Source: Saccharum officinarum
Lineage: Eukaryota; Streptophyta; Magnoliopsida; Poales; Poaceae
DNA length: 64,000 nt
Direction of reading: 5' to 3'
Assembly: GCA_020631735.1 (NCBI GenBank)
Contig: CM036179.1
Coordinates: 28,759,063 to 28,823,062 of the forward strand
The position numbers and the translations under genes were made by a program. Of this stretch, positions 23,063 through 35,618 are shown in pieces. The first letter of the stretch is position 1, and the number at the start of each line of letters is the position of its first letter. Under the pieces are notes generated by a model. It searched no databases. It worked only from the letters and a program-made list of their open reading frames with translations, and was not told where the DNA came from.

Positions 23063-23184
23063 AGTATTTCTGGCGCCGTTGCCAGGGAGAAAAAACGGTT
23101 GCTGAGATTACTTCGAACCTAGCTTAACCTTGTATTATACTTTTCATTTTCCTTTTTAGATATTTCCTTTTTGTTTTCATCCTT

Positions 23185-23878
23185 ATGGATGCCATAGATT
23201 CCACTCCCATCTACCAATATGCTGCATCCATGAGCACCAGTCATAGGCCAAAAGAATCATCAAAGCGCATCCTAACACCTGCCTATGAGCTACGCCTGTG
23301 TTTGGTTGCAATGGTCCAGAACCAATTCTTTTCAGAAAAGGTAGACAAAAATTCTTACCACCTACAAGAGTTCGAGTAGACCTGTGACTGCCTCTGTATA
23401 GAGGGCATATCTGACGAGACCTTAAGATGAAAGCTTTTTCCTCTCTCTTTGAAGGGAAGAGCTAAAAAAATGGTATAATCAAACCGTAGAGAAAAAGCAA
23501 AGAGATTGGGGAACTTTACGTTCTAGCTTTTGCTTAGACTTCTTTCCCATCTCTAAAGTAGTCAGCCTTAGAGCCAATGTCCTATCTTTTAAATAAGAAG
23601 ATAATGAATCTCTGTCCACATCCTAGAAACATTTTAATTCTCTTATAGACTCTGGACCAAACTTAGCTTTACAAGATCTCATTCTTCTTCAACATTTCTA
23701 TACGTGTCTTAAAAAGATAACCTCAAAGTTTCTTAACATAGCTTCAAGAAGATCATTCTTGCATCTTTCGGCTCCGAAAGCAAGAAAAATTTTAGACTAA
23801 ATTCTAGCAGATAAATTTGAAGAACCACCAGAAGAGAATCCTTTAGAGGAAGAATCCCAGATAGCTGAGCTCAAATCT
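23185..23878 (+). pseudogene. Athila gag remnant
   Basis: From MDAIDSTPIYQYAASMST the frame reads through the hallmark Athila gag stretch PAYELRLCLVAMVQNQFFS. A stop at the codon after HLQEFE and further stops and shifts follow, including one extra A in an A7 run near 23470. Gag normally forms the virus-like particle and packages the element's RNA. With this many lesions no protein of useful length can be made. Confidence 0.8.
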
Positions 23879-24658
23879 TTGCCAAATCCACCACAGCCCT
23901 CAGCTATCTCAATCTCTAAGCCACCGAAAAAGGAGGAAACTCCACTTTCTGATTTCGTGCTCGATTTTGAGGATGAACTTTTTACTAAATATGAAAACAC
24001 CTCAAATTATTACTCAATAAGGAAGCCCCAGGAGCTTAAGAAATCATCACCCCATAAAGAATCTTTGGATCCTTCTGAGGAAGCTTTCTTTAAAAGGACT
24101 ACGAAAGAGTTAGTGTCTATCATAAGCAATGAGTGGTTAGAAGAATTAGAGCTTTCCTCTGATATGATCCACTTGGATTCACCTTCTATCTCGATTCATT
24201 GCCAATTCATAGAGACCCTTTCGAAGCCCATTATAATCTAGTTATCGGTGTTAATATCATGTCTGCATCATTTGCTCATGATTTATTAAAACACATGCCA
24301 TTAACCCTAACAACAAAACTTTTAAAAAGCCCTTCAGGACATATTGTCTCAAGTTTGAAAATTTTATATGTGCTCTCTATCTAGGTAAAACACACCATGG
24401 TTCACTTGAGCTTCTATATCTTTGATATCATAGAGTTTGACCTGTTGATAGGACAACCAATTGAAAGGCTTATTTAAGAGGGAAAAACAGGGAAATTGAA
24501 TATTCGTCTTGAGAAAAACTTTAAACTCCCTTTGTCCATTACTCATTCTTTAAATACTAAGATGGACTCATGTACTGAGCTTGATCCAATTAAAGAGGAT
24601 AAGATAGCATCTCTTGAACATGTAATCGAAGCCAACCTTGAAGATGATGCTGAGTTCT
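23879..24658 (+). pseudogene. Athila protease-region remnant, cut by LARD insertion
   Basis: Begins with an acidic linker (PPKKEETPLSDFVLDFEDEL), then YNLVIGVNIMSASFAHDLL and VHLSFYIFDI-like segments typical of the Athila protease region. There is a frameshift and a stop near 24384, and the frame ends abruptly at the LARD target site GTTCT (24654-24658). The coding sequence resumes at 35619. Confidence 0.75.
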
Positions 24659-27600
24659 TGTCACACCCGGTTTTCTAAAGAACAAAACCAGGCTAATCAT
24701 ATGTGTGCCCAGGAAGTCCACACATATGCCAGAATGAAAAAAATATCAGAAACAATGTTATTATATAACGTATACATAGCTATATTAACACTTACATCAG
24801 AGTATCGCGGAACGGTGACTAAACTTCAGGCTCCATTCTTCTCAGGGACGGCTGATTGGGGGTAACATATGCCTAGCACCTCTACTAGTCTTCTGGAAAC
24901 TCCACTACACCTTTGTCCTTCTTCCGAGTAGCATCTTACTACACACTGGAGTGTTGGGGAAATAGCAAGAGTGAGTCCATGTCGAACTCAACAAATATAA
25001 CACAGGGTTCATGAGGCTCAAAAGGCTAGACACTGTTTGACTGCATTTAGCTTTTATTCATTATATTATTAGCAATTGAGTAGCATCAAGGTATTCCAAT
25101 TCCCATTAATGAATCAATGATCAATTGTAATAAGGATAATGAATAACATTAACATGAGCATAATAATAATCAACAGTAAATAAAACATGATATAACAATG
25201 GTGATCATCTATCTGTAAATGTTCCAAGGCCGCTCGTATCCGTGAGCACGGCTAGTATACCAGTTTTTAAACTCTGCGCAGAGGTGTACACTTTCACTGT
25301 GAGTCATAACTTCCAAATGCATGGGGAGGCCATTCCCAAAACACCGGAAATTATATAAAGCCACTTAAAGGTTCGTCTAACAAGTTAGGGCCATTAGATT
25401 CACTCGGCAGGCAGATATAGAACCCCCCTTCCCTGTGGCACAACAACCGCAGCCTATACACACTAGGCCAGGGGCTCGCACTACACCCAACGTGTCAAGC
25501 CATTCTTACGCCATTTAAGGTAACCGCTAACAAGCTAGAAAAGGTCCTTTAAGCAACTAAAGCCAGAGCCATATAGCCCTCACAGCTGTACTGTATGTCC
25601 CGGATGATCACGTACAGATAAGTCCTTATGGAGAGAAACCAGAGCAACAATATAACCCCTTGCTCTAGCCCCCTTTTTAACAATAATAAAATCATCTTAA
25701 TGGTTGATTGCTTAATCCATTAATCAAATTACAAGATCATTGTTCATAATTAAGCACTAGCAATAGCTACCCAAATGCACAACCCATAGGTGACAAGGAA
25801 ACAAGATATCAATAGCCAAGTTATAATCTCTATGGTTGTCAAGGAAGACACATGCATATGTATGATAATTTCAGTGAATAGGTAACAAGGATGGTCCCAT
25901 GTTATACTTGCCTTGATCAAATTCTCCGATAGATACTGCTGGTCCGGCTCAAAATAATACTCCTAATCGTCGTAGTACTGCTCACCGTCTAAATTCGATC
26001 ACCAAGCATCAACATACAAACATTCCGAGCAAACATACACGAAGCAAACAAAAGATACAATTAGAACAGTACACCAACAGTAGAAAAACATTTAGGAAAG
26101 CTTACAAAACTATTCTACACGTTGCTACGATCACACAGACGTAAAGATCACGAAATTCGGATCTAAAACGTGAAAGTTATGAATTCTCTAAGATTTCCTA
26201 TAGATAAATAATTATTTTAATATAAACTCAAAAATTAAACTTTTCAAACCTACTGTACAGCTATACGAACATATAGAGCTTGCAAATACAAATCTAACGC
26301 AACTTGAACTAGTCAAATCGGAGTTAAAACGTGGAAGATATGGCCTAAACAAGAATGTATGTGTATACGTATTTCTACTGTATTTCGGGATTTGTTTTAC
26401 TAAAGAAAAACGGCAATAAAGTGTTGGTGATGTCGAGATGATGTCATCATGCTAACAACAGTTCAATGGCCATGATTTGCATCTAATAAACAATTTATAA
26501 ATAAAAACACATTAATGTGAATATTAATCGAGTTAACATTTTAAGAAAGTGCCGACGCATGAACCTATGTTATTTTAAATTTAAAGGAACATGGCATAAA
26601 CATTAATTATTCTAATCAAATATTTATAATTTATATAATCTGACACATATACAAGCGCTAATCAAACCATCTCATGTTTTACATTTAAACTAAACAAATT
26701 ATAATCAACAACCAGTAATATTAATTGAGTTAAAGCTAATCATATTTTATTTGATAAACTTATCTCATATTACTTGAGCTATTTAAACTTTACTTTGCGA
26801 AAGAAATAAACATGGGAGAGCGTCTAAGTAGAATTTACCACAAATGCAACGTTTTTACCTGATAACGCTAAAATTAAAAGAAAACATTTATGTGAGCAAT
26901 TAACTATACTAATATTTGTATATAAAACACTGGAGTATAAAATCTATTTGATTTTAATGGTAAAACTAGTTGTACGCTAATTAATCAAGTTAACATTCAA
27001 CTATATACGGAAAAATATGTAACACGAAAAACGTCGACACTAACATGCAAATCATGACACTACTAGCGCAGCGCAACCAGATTGAACTACAACGGAATTT
27101 AGATGTGAAAACAGTAAACGATAAAAGGTGGATAGACCAAAGTGCTTACAAGAAATTAGATGTTGCGGACAGATATTCTCCCATTGGCCAATTGCTTCTG
27201 CTGCCATAAAAGCGCATCGGCGGCCAGCGAAAACATGCACGTCGACTCCGTGGCAACGGAACATGGGAAACTTGGTGACAAGAGATATGCATGGCATGTC
27301 TGGCATGGCTTCATTCATGCATGGCCGACTGCTTTAATTAAACGTCATGCATGGCACTTGTTGGCTTGGCAAGATGCTGTACCCGCAGCTCGGCATTCAG
27401 GTGGCCGGACAGGTCATGGCTTGCAAATGCTGAAGGAGCGAAGGATGACACGGTGCATGGGGCTAGCGGCAGCAGCAAGGAGCGGCTCGCTTCTTCATGG
27501 ATGGCTATTTGCTTGGCGTCCCTCACGGCTGGTTGCACCTTCTTCTTTGGTCGGCGTTCTCCTCCATGGTCGACTAACAGCCATGTCTGTTTCTCGGGAA

Positions 27601-27958
27601 GCTCCTGTGTGACTGGTAGAAGGTGGAAGGAACTGAAGCAACGACGACATGAACGCAGGGCATCCAAAACACATGTCATGTCTGGACGGTCGGCGGTGCC
27701 AGAGTGTAGGGGCTCTACACGACTAGCGGTGTGTCTAACTGTCCATCGGCAAGGAACAACAGAGGCGGTGATGGTGGTTCGTCCTGAAGCGACGCGAGCT
27801 GCAGCGGTTCGGTCGGAGCTCGGCAACTCTGCGAGAAGATTGGCCACCGGCGGCGTGCATAGGCTTGAGATGGTTGAGATTTCTCTTTTGTCACCAGGGT
27901 GCGATGCATCATGGCTTGGAATTCGCCGATGATGGGAATTTGGTTCCCGGCGAGATAA

Positions 27959-28033
27959 GGCGGCGGCGACAACGGCGGCGGCGGCAACAGCGGCGGCGGC
28001 GACAACAACGGCGGCGGCGGCAACAGCGGCGGC
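27959..28033. repeat. GGC-rich trinucleotide tract in LARD LTR
   Basis: An impure (GGCGGC)n tract interspersed with ACAACA, repeated identically at 34657-34731 in the other LTR. On the transcribed minus strand it lies just downstream of the putative LTR TATA box. Confidence 0.85.
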
Positions 28034-28060
28034 AAACAGGGCTAGCAGGCAGGCCGGACA

Positions 28061-28069
28061 TATATATAG
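28061..28069 (-). promoter_or_regulatory. Putative LARD LTR TATA box
   Basis: Minus-strand CTATATATA, with the functional equivalent in the 5' LTR at 34759-34767. It lies about 0.85 kb into the LTR, with GC-rich sequence downstream, as expected for a U3/R boundary. Assigned by position and sequence only. Confidence 0.5.
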
Positions 28070-28914
28070 GGAGGAAGACTCTCCACCTTCACATCATCTA
28101 GCAATATGGTACTAATTTGATGTTGCACCGTCCACCTCCGTAATAGGTCTAAATAGACATTAAGGCCCATTATCAAGGTATTAGACTAATAGAAAATGAT
28201 TTCTGCTCACGTACAGGAGATAGGAGACAGGGATGCAGCGTCCTGGCAATAGCTAGCTAGCTGGTCACGTAAGTCACTTGCATACACGTATACATGTATA
28301 TATGTATATTTAAGATACGGCGAGAGATAGAGAGAGCTACGAGCGACGGCTCGCGATAAGAGTTGTACTTCTGGAACCAGGGCGTCGAGGGCTACGCCGA
28401 CATATATATAATTGTAGGGTTTGGAAACTTTTCGGAATTAATTAATTTCGTGGATAAAATAATTCTAGAAAAGTCCAGAATTATTATTTAAGCCGCGAAA
28501 AATACTCAGAAAGCTCCGAAAATTCGAGGGAATTTTCTAGAGACATTATGGAACATAAGGAACCCAAATAAAGTATTTGGAGCTTATGAAAAGATGGATG
28601 AAGAGATCAAGGAAAAAGATTAAGCTCACGGAAATTGGAATTTTGGATCCAGAAAATACCAAAAAGTTTTCCGATGAGAAGTAAACGTCGTCCTACGGTA
28701 TTTTGAAAATAATAGCACTCACCAACACCAAAGACAAGCATCACACAAACACCACATTATTAAATTAATATAAAAAAAGTTTAAAACCACAATTTTCTAT
28801 ATTTAAATTAGCAACAACTTAACTTATCTAATAAATTTATTCAAACATTGAAATCATTTATTTTATTTAGTATTTTTCATGCACAACCCAAAATAGAAAA
28901 TTTTGGGTGTGACA

Positions 28915-31356
28915 AATCTACCCCACTTAACAGGAATCTCGTCCCGAGATTCGGAGAGACTAGGGAGAAAGATAAAGTTGATTTTGCAAATCTTCACTCT
29001 TCTCTGATCAACTCTTATCCAATGATAATGCCACAAGATCATAACCAACTTTGTAAAGGTATCCTTTAGGCCCTTACGATTCTTGTAGATGGTTCTAACA
29101 GGTTACCAACCCTGAGAAGAGATACCTACGCTCGATAATGACTTTGTAACCATGTAGATAGATGTTGCTTCCAGATGACGAAAATAGAACGTATAAATCC
29201 TCCATCTTGTATCGTCTTTTAGTTCGGCAAACCCCTTAAGAAGAGATCAATTGGAGAACACCAATGGATAGATTGCATTTGTTTCTGAGTGATAACTATC
29301 ATCATGTCCTTCTCGCATCCCAGAGAGATTCATGAGCATATGCAAGAACAAGTAACCTCCATTTCCTCGCGAGCAGAAAAATGGCAGTGCAGAAATACAG
29401 TTATAACTCAAGTCCTATGAATCCAATGATATTATAGCTTATACCGTTGGAAAGCTTATCAAATTTACTACAACTTTCTTATAGAACACTTCTCCAGATT
29501 CTGTAGTTAAGGTAGTCAAAAACTGTGCACAACAGATACTATTCCAGGTTGCTGACAGCACAAATGCGTCGCCTTGTGATTTTCATAACTCCCAAATCAT
29601 AATAGCTATCAGGGTGGTTCTTACGGTCAGAGAAAGATATTGAAGTCTACTGTTGTCCAGAATTTATCCATGATTTTTTTGGGCATCCAAAAATAGAGAT
29701 ATAAGCTAAAGAAGACAGACTGTTCTAAAAAGACAGGATAAAGTAGGAACAAGATTCAGAGAGATTAGAGAGATAGATAACCCTAATTTTCAAGTCTTCA
29801 TGCTTCTTTGCTTTGCGTTGATGAGATATAAGACGTGGATCAAGGATAGCCAAAAGATGACAAGAAAGATAAGGTTTGATCTTTAGTTCTTCATACCTCG
29901 TCGCTTGAGATTGATGATGGTAACGGACACTACCCCACTTAACAAAGATTTTGCTCCACCTAGCAATGTCATTGAAGGCAACACTTTCTTTAAGGCTTGC
30001 TGCTAATGATAAGTCCATCACTTGAAACTTACTAAACATACTTGATATGGGGGTGATGTCATCTAAGCTTTCATGAAACTAACTATAGACTTTCAACATC
30101 TCCTTCCTATGTCGTCTATGCTAACTTGTATAGAGTATGTTGAATTGAATGTTGAACTCCCAACTGATGATAGCTTGAAGTGAAGACTAGTCCTGACGAA
30201 TACCCGAGCTTCTTGTAAACGATCCAACAAAGCACTGATCCCAAGCAAACAACACTAGCACTTGAGTAAACTACCAATCATAAAGCTAACCACTTCTTCC
30301 AAGTGAAGCACTAGGACATACGAAACATTCATCTTGCAACACTCACAACTTTGCTACCCCCTTAAGAAAAAGAACTAGGGGACACCAAAGTAACTTGCAT
30401 CTCCTTTTATACTAGATAACCATAATCATCTCTAATGTAAGATTCCAAGGCAAATCAATGAGATTCAAAGATATCCAATGATATATTCACTTATACAAGA
30501 TAAGGAAGTAATGCAGAAAATTTCTGGGCGAATTTCAATTTTAGCAGTTCAGTAAATCTGACATAACTCGAGCTACAAAGATCCAAATGAAGTGATCTTT
30601 ACATGGTTGGAAAGCTTATGAAATTATCTACAACTTTTATTCACAACACTTTTCCAGATTCTGTCCATAAGTTAGTCAAAAACTGAACTTAACCGAAACT
30701 GTTTCAGGATTCCAGACTGCGCAGTGACCCCAACTTAGAACAGGTATATCTCTTAGCTCATAATAGATAAAAAGGTAAGTCCAGTGGGTTTGGAAAGATA
30801 CAGAAGTCTAGTTATTCCCAGTAAAATTTTATAAATTTCTCATGTCCATATCTTGAGACATAACAGAAACATTGCAGACTGCTATAGAAATCAGCATGCG
30901 GAGTATTACGTAAAACCTACCCCTCTTAACATGGATCGAGCTACTCCTCAAGACTTATTTCTTCCAAGCCACCTTTGAAACACGAAAACAAGGCAACACA
31001 CAAGCAATACATCAAGCAAAACAAGCACACATCACATCATCGGTACTACACGTGCTTCTTCAACAATGGTGGTCATCCTATAGAAAAGTATGGATGATGA
31101 AATACCATCGAATCTTTGAACTAGGTAAGATCAGAAAACTTTTAGTAAAATCAACATAAAACAAAATCCAATGGAGTAAGAAATAATAGCTCAAAGGAAG
31201 CTATATCAAGGAGGGGATACAATAGGACAAGGAAGAGGAATAGTCAAATCAATGAATCAAGGGATCACAAAATAGTTTTATAGTAAAATAAGTTTTAGAA
31301 TACGTCCGGTGCTACTTGGCATACGTCCTACAGTCAACACCGCTCTGATACCACTC
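28915..31356 (-). mobile_element. LARD internal domain (noncoding)
   Basis: 2442 bp between the LTRs with no gag, pol or envelope-like frame. It contains two diverged copies of a module of about 300 bp (29399-29730 and 30557-30890), each with a GTTGGAAAGCTTAT motif followed by CTACAACTTT, CAGATTCTGT and GAAGTCTA. Presumably it carries packaging and dimerisation signals for use of another element's Gag, but this is inferred. Confidence 0.8.
31340..31353 (-). promoter_or_regulatory. LARD primer-binding site
   Basis: The minus strand reads TGGTATCAGAGCGG, complementary to the 3' end of plant initiator tRNA-Met, and is separated from the 5' LTR by the three bases GAG. It fixes the element's orientation. 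Confidence 0.92.
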
Positions 31357-34300
31357 TGTCACACCCGGTTTTCTAAAGAACAAAACCAGGCTAATCATAT
31401 GTGTGCCCAGGAAGTCCACACATATGCCAGAATGAAAAAAATATCAGAAACAATGTTATTATATAACGTATACATAGCTATATTAACACTTACATCAGAG
31501 TATCGCGGAACGGTGACTAAACTTCAGGCTCCATTCTTCTCAGGGACGGCTGACTGGGGGTAACATATGCCTAGCACCTCTACTAGTCTTCTGGAAACTC
31601 CACTACACCTTTGTCCTTCTTCCGAGTAGCATCTTACTACACACTGGAGTGTTGGGGAAATAGCAAGAGTGAGTCCATGTCGAACTCAACAAATATAACA
31701 CAGGGTTCATGAGGCTCAAAAGGCTAGACACTGTTTGACTGCATTTAGCTTTTATTCATTATATTATTAGCAATTGAGTAGCATCAAGGTATTCCAATTC
31801 CCATTAATGAATCAATGATCAATTGTAATAAGGATAATGAATAGCATTAACATGAGCATAATAATAATCAACAGTAAATAAAACATGATATAACAATGGT
31901 GATCATCTATCTGTAAATGTTCCAAGGCCGCTCGTATCCGTGAGCACGGCTAGTATACCAGTTTTTAAACTCTGCGCAGAGGTGTACACTTTCACTGTGA
32001 GTCATAACTTCCAAATGCATGGGGAGGCCATTCCCAAAACACCGGAAATTATATAAAGCCACTTAAAGGTTCGTCTAACAAGTTAGGGCCATTAGATTCA
32101 CTCGGCAGGCAGATATAGAACCCCCCTTCCCTGTGGCACAACAACCGCAGCCTATACACACTAGGCCAGGGGCTCGCACTACACCCAACGTGTCAAGCCA
32201 TTCTTACGCCATTTAAGGTAACCGCTAACAAGCTAGAAAAGGTCCTTTAAGCAACTAAAGCCAGAGCCATATAGCCCTCACAGCTGTACTGTATGTCCCG
32301 GATGATCACGTACAGATAAGTCCTTATGGAGAGAAACCAGAGCAACAATATAACCCCTTGCTCTAGCCCCCTTTTTAACAATAATAAAATCATCTTAATG
32401 GTTGATTGCTTAATCCATTAATCAAATTACAAGATCATTGTTCATAATTAAGCACTAGCAATAGCTACCCAAATGCACAACCCATAGGTGACAAGGAAAC
32501 AAGATATCAATAGCTAAGTTATAATCTCTATGGTTGTCAAGGAAGACACATGCATATGTATGATAATTTCAGTGAATAGGTAACAAGGATGGTCCCATGT
32601 TATACTTGCCTTGATCAAATTCTCCGATAGATACTGCTGGTCCGGCTCAAAATAATACTCCTAATCGTCGTAGTACTGCTCACCGTCTAAATTCGATCAC
32701 CAAGCATCAACATACAAACATTCCGAGCAAACATACACGAAGCAAACAAAAGATACAATTAGAACAGTACACCAACAGTAGAAAAACATTTAGGAAAGCT
32801 TACAAAACTATTCTACACGTTGCTACGATCACACAGACGTAAAGATCACGAAATTCGGATCTAAAACGTGAAAGTTATGAATTCTCTAAGATTTCCTATA
32901 GATAAATAATTATTTTAATATAAACTCAAAAATTAAACTTTTCAAACCTACTGTACAGCTATACGAACATATAGAGCTTGCAAATACAAATCTAACGCAA
33001 CTTGAACTAGTCAAATCGGAGTTAAAACGTGGAAGATATGGCCTAAACAAGAATGTATGTGTATACGTATTTCTACTGTATTTCGGGATTTGTTTTACTA
33101 AAGAAAAACGGCAATAAAGTGTTGGTGATGTCGAGATGATGTCATCATGCTAACAACAGTTCAATGGCCATGATTTGCATCTAATAAACAATTTATAAAT
33201 AAAAACACATTAATGTGAATATTAATCGAGTTAACATTTTAAGAAAGTGCCGACGCATGAACCTATGTTATTTTAAATTTAAAGGAACATGGCATAAACA
33301 TTAATTATTCTAATCAAATATTTATAATTTATATAATCTGACACATATACAAGCGCTAATCAAACCATCTCATGTTTTACATTTAAACTAAACAAATTAT
33401 AATCAACAACCAGTAATATTAATTGAGTTAAAGCTAATCATATTTTATTTGATAAACTTATCTCATATTACTTGAGCTATTTAAACTTTACTTTGCGAAA
33501 GAAATAAACATGGGAGAGCGTCTAAGTAGAATTTACCACAAATGCAACGTTTTTACCTGATAACGCTAAAATTAAAAGAAAACATTTATGTGAGCAATTA
33601 ACTATACTAATATTTGTATATAAAACACTGGAGTATAAAATCTATTTGATTTTAATGGTAAAACTAGTTGTACGCTAATTAATCAAGTTAACATTCAACT
33701 ATATACGGAAAAATATGTAACACGAAAAACGTCGACACTAACATGCAAATCATGACACTACTAGCGCAGCGCAACCAGATTGAACTACAACGGAATTTAG
33801 ATGTGAAAACAGTAAACGATAAAAGGTGGATAGACCAAAGTGCTTACAAGAAATTAGATGTTGCGGACAGATATTCTCCCATTGGCCAATTGCTTCTGCT
33901 GCCATAAAAGCGCATCGGCGGCCAGCGAAAACATGCACGTCGACTCCGTGGCAACGGAACATGGGAAACTTGGTGACAAGAGATATGCATGGCATGTCTG
34001 GCATGGCTTCATTCATGCATGGCCGACTGCTTTAATTAAACGTCATGCATGGCACTTGTTGGCTTGGCAAGATGCTGTACCCGCAGCTCGGCATTCAGGT
34101 GGCCGGACAGGTCATGGCTTGCAAATGCTGAAGGAGCGAAGGATGACACGGTGCATGGGGCTAGCGGCAGCAGCAAGGAGCGGCTCGCTTCTTCATGGAT
34201 GGCTATTTGCTTGGCGTCCCTCACGGCTGGTTGCACCTTCTTCTTTGGTCGGCGTTCTCCTCCATGGTCGACTAACAGCCATGTCTGTTTCTCGGGAAGC

Positions 34301-35613
34301 TCCTGTGTGACTGGTAGAAGGTGGAAGGAACTGAAGCAACGACGACATGAACGCAGGGCATCCAAAACACATGTCATGTCTGGACGGTCGGCGGTGCCGG
34401 AGTGTAGGGGCTCTACACGACTAGCGGTGTGTCTAACTGTCCATCGGCAAGGAACAACAGAGGCGGTGATGGTGGTTCGTCCTGAAGCGACGCGAGCTGC
34501 AGCGGTTCGGTCGGAGCTCGGCAACTCTGCGAGAAGATTGGCCACCGGCGGCGTGCATAGGCTTGAGATGGTTGAGATTTCTCTTTTGTCACCAGGGTGC
34601 GATGCATCATGGCTTGGAATTCGCCGATGATGGGAATTTGGTTCCCGGCGAGATAAGGCGGCGGCGACAACGGCGGCGGCGGCAACAGCGGCGGCGGCGA
34701 CAACAACGGCGGCGGCGGCAACAGCGGCGGCAAACAGGGCTAGCAGGCAGGCCGGACATATATATAGGGAGGAAGACTCTCCACCTTCACATCATCTAGC
34801 AATATGGTACTAATTTGATGTTGCACCGTCCACCTCCGTAATAGGTCTAAATAGACATTAAGGCCCATTATCAAGGTATTAGACTAATAGAAAATGATTT
34901 CTGCTCACGTACAGGAGATAGGAGACAGGGATGCAGCGTCCTGGCAATAGCTAGCTAGCTGGTCACGTAAGTCACTTGCATACACGTATACATGTATATA
35001 TGTATATTTAAGATACGGCGAGAGATAGAGAGAGCTACGAGCGACGGCTCGCGATAAGAGTTGTACTTCTGGAACCAGGGCGTCGAGGGCTACGCCGACA
35101 TATATATAATTGTAGGGTTTGGAAACTTTTCGGAATTAATTAATTTCGTGGATAAAATAATTCTAGAAAAGTCCAGAATTATTATTTAAGCCGCGAAAAA
35201 TACTCAGAAAGCTCCGAAAATTCGAGGGAATTTTCTAGAGACATTATGGAACATAAGGAACCCAAATAAAGTATTTGGAGCTTATGAAAAGATGGATGAA
35301 GAGATCAAGGAAAAAGATTAAGCTCACGGAAATTGGAATTTTGGATCCAGAAAATACCAAAAAGTTTTCCGATGAGAAGTAAACGTCGTCCTACGGTATT
35401 TTGAAAATAATAGCACTCACCAACACCAAAGACAAGCATCACACAAACACCACATTATTAAATTAATATAAAAAAAAGTTTAAAACCACAATTTTCTATA
35501 TTTAAATTAGCAACAACTTAACTTATCTAATAAATTTATTCAAACATTGAAATCATTTATTTTATTTAGTATTTTTCATGCACAACCCAAAATAGAAAAT
35601 TTTGGGTGTGACA
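31357..35613 (-). repeat. LARD 5' LTR
   Basis: 4257 bp, nearly identical to 24659-28914. In element orientation it begins TGTCACACCCAAAATTTTC at 35613. The TATA-like site is at 34759-34767 (minus). Confidence 0.93.
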
Positions 35614-35618
35614 GTTCT

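Larger units (their letters stand above)
24659..28914 (-). repeat. LARD 3' LTR
   Basis: 4256 bp. By eye I count four substitutions (near 24856, 25146, 25817 and 27696; all transitions) and one A indel near 28748 against the other LTR. Both termini carry short hairpins: GGTTTT/AAAACC at 24669-24689 and CCCAAAA/TTTTGGG at 28887-28907. Open frames inside (for example on both strands at 27160-27930) overlap one another and look incidental. Confidence 0.93.
24659..35613 (-). mobile_element. LARD-type non-autonomous retrotransposon, very young, nested in Athila
   Basis: The LTRs at 24659-28914 and 31357-35613 are almost identical. Ends are TGTCACACCC...GGGTGTGACA, and the target duplication GTTCT is present at 24654-24658 and 35614-35618. 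The element lies on the minus strand: the primer-binding site TGGTATCAGAGCGG (initiator tRNA-Met type) is the complement of 31340-31353, three bases from the LTR. A purine-rich tract AAGTGGGGTAGATT is the complement of 28915-28928, next to the other LTR. LTRs of about 4.26 kb with only 2.44 kb between them and no gag or pol are the definition of a LARD. It must rely on proteins from another gypsy element. Confidence 0.95.

Noticed and set aside
27160..27932. Overlapping frames of 150, 169 and 193 aa in the LARD LTRs, present in both LTRs
   Set aside because: They are duplicated only because the LTRs are. Three frames overlap on two strands, composition is GC-rich, and no domain is recognisable.
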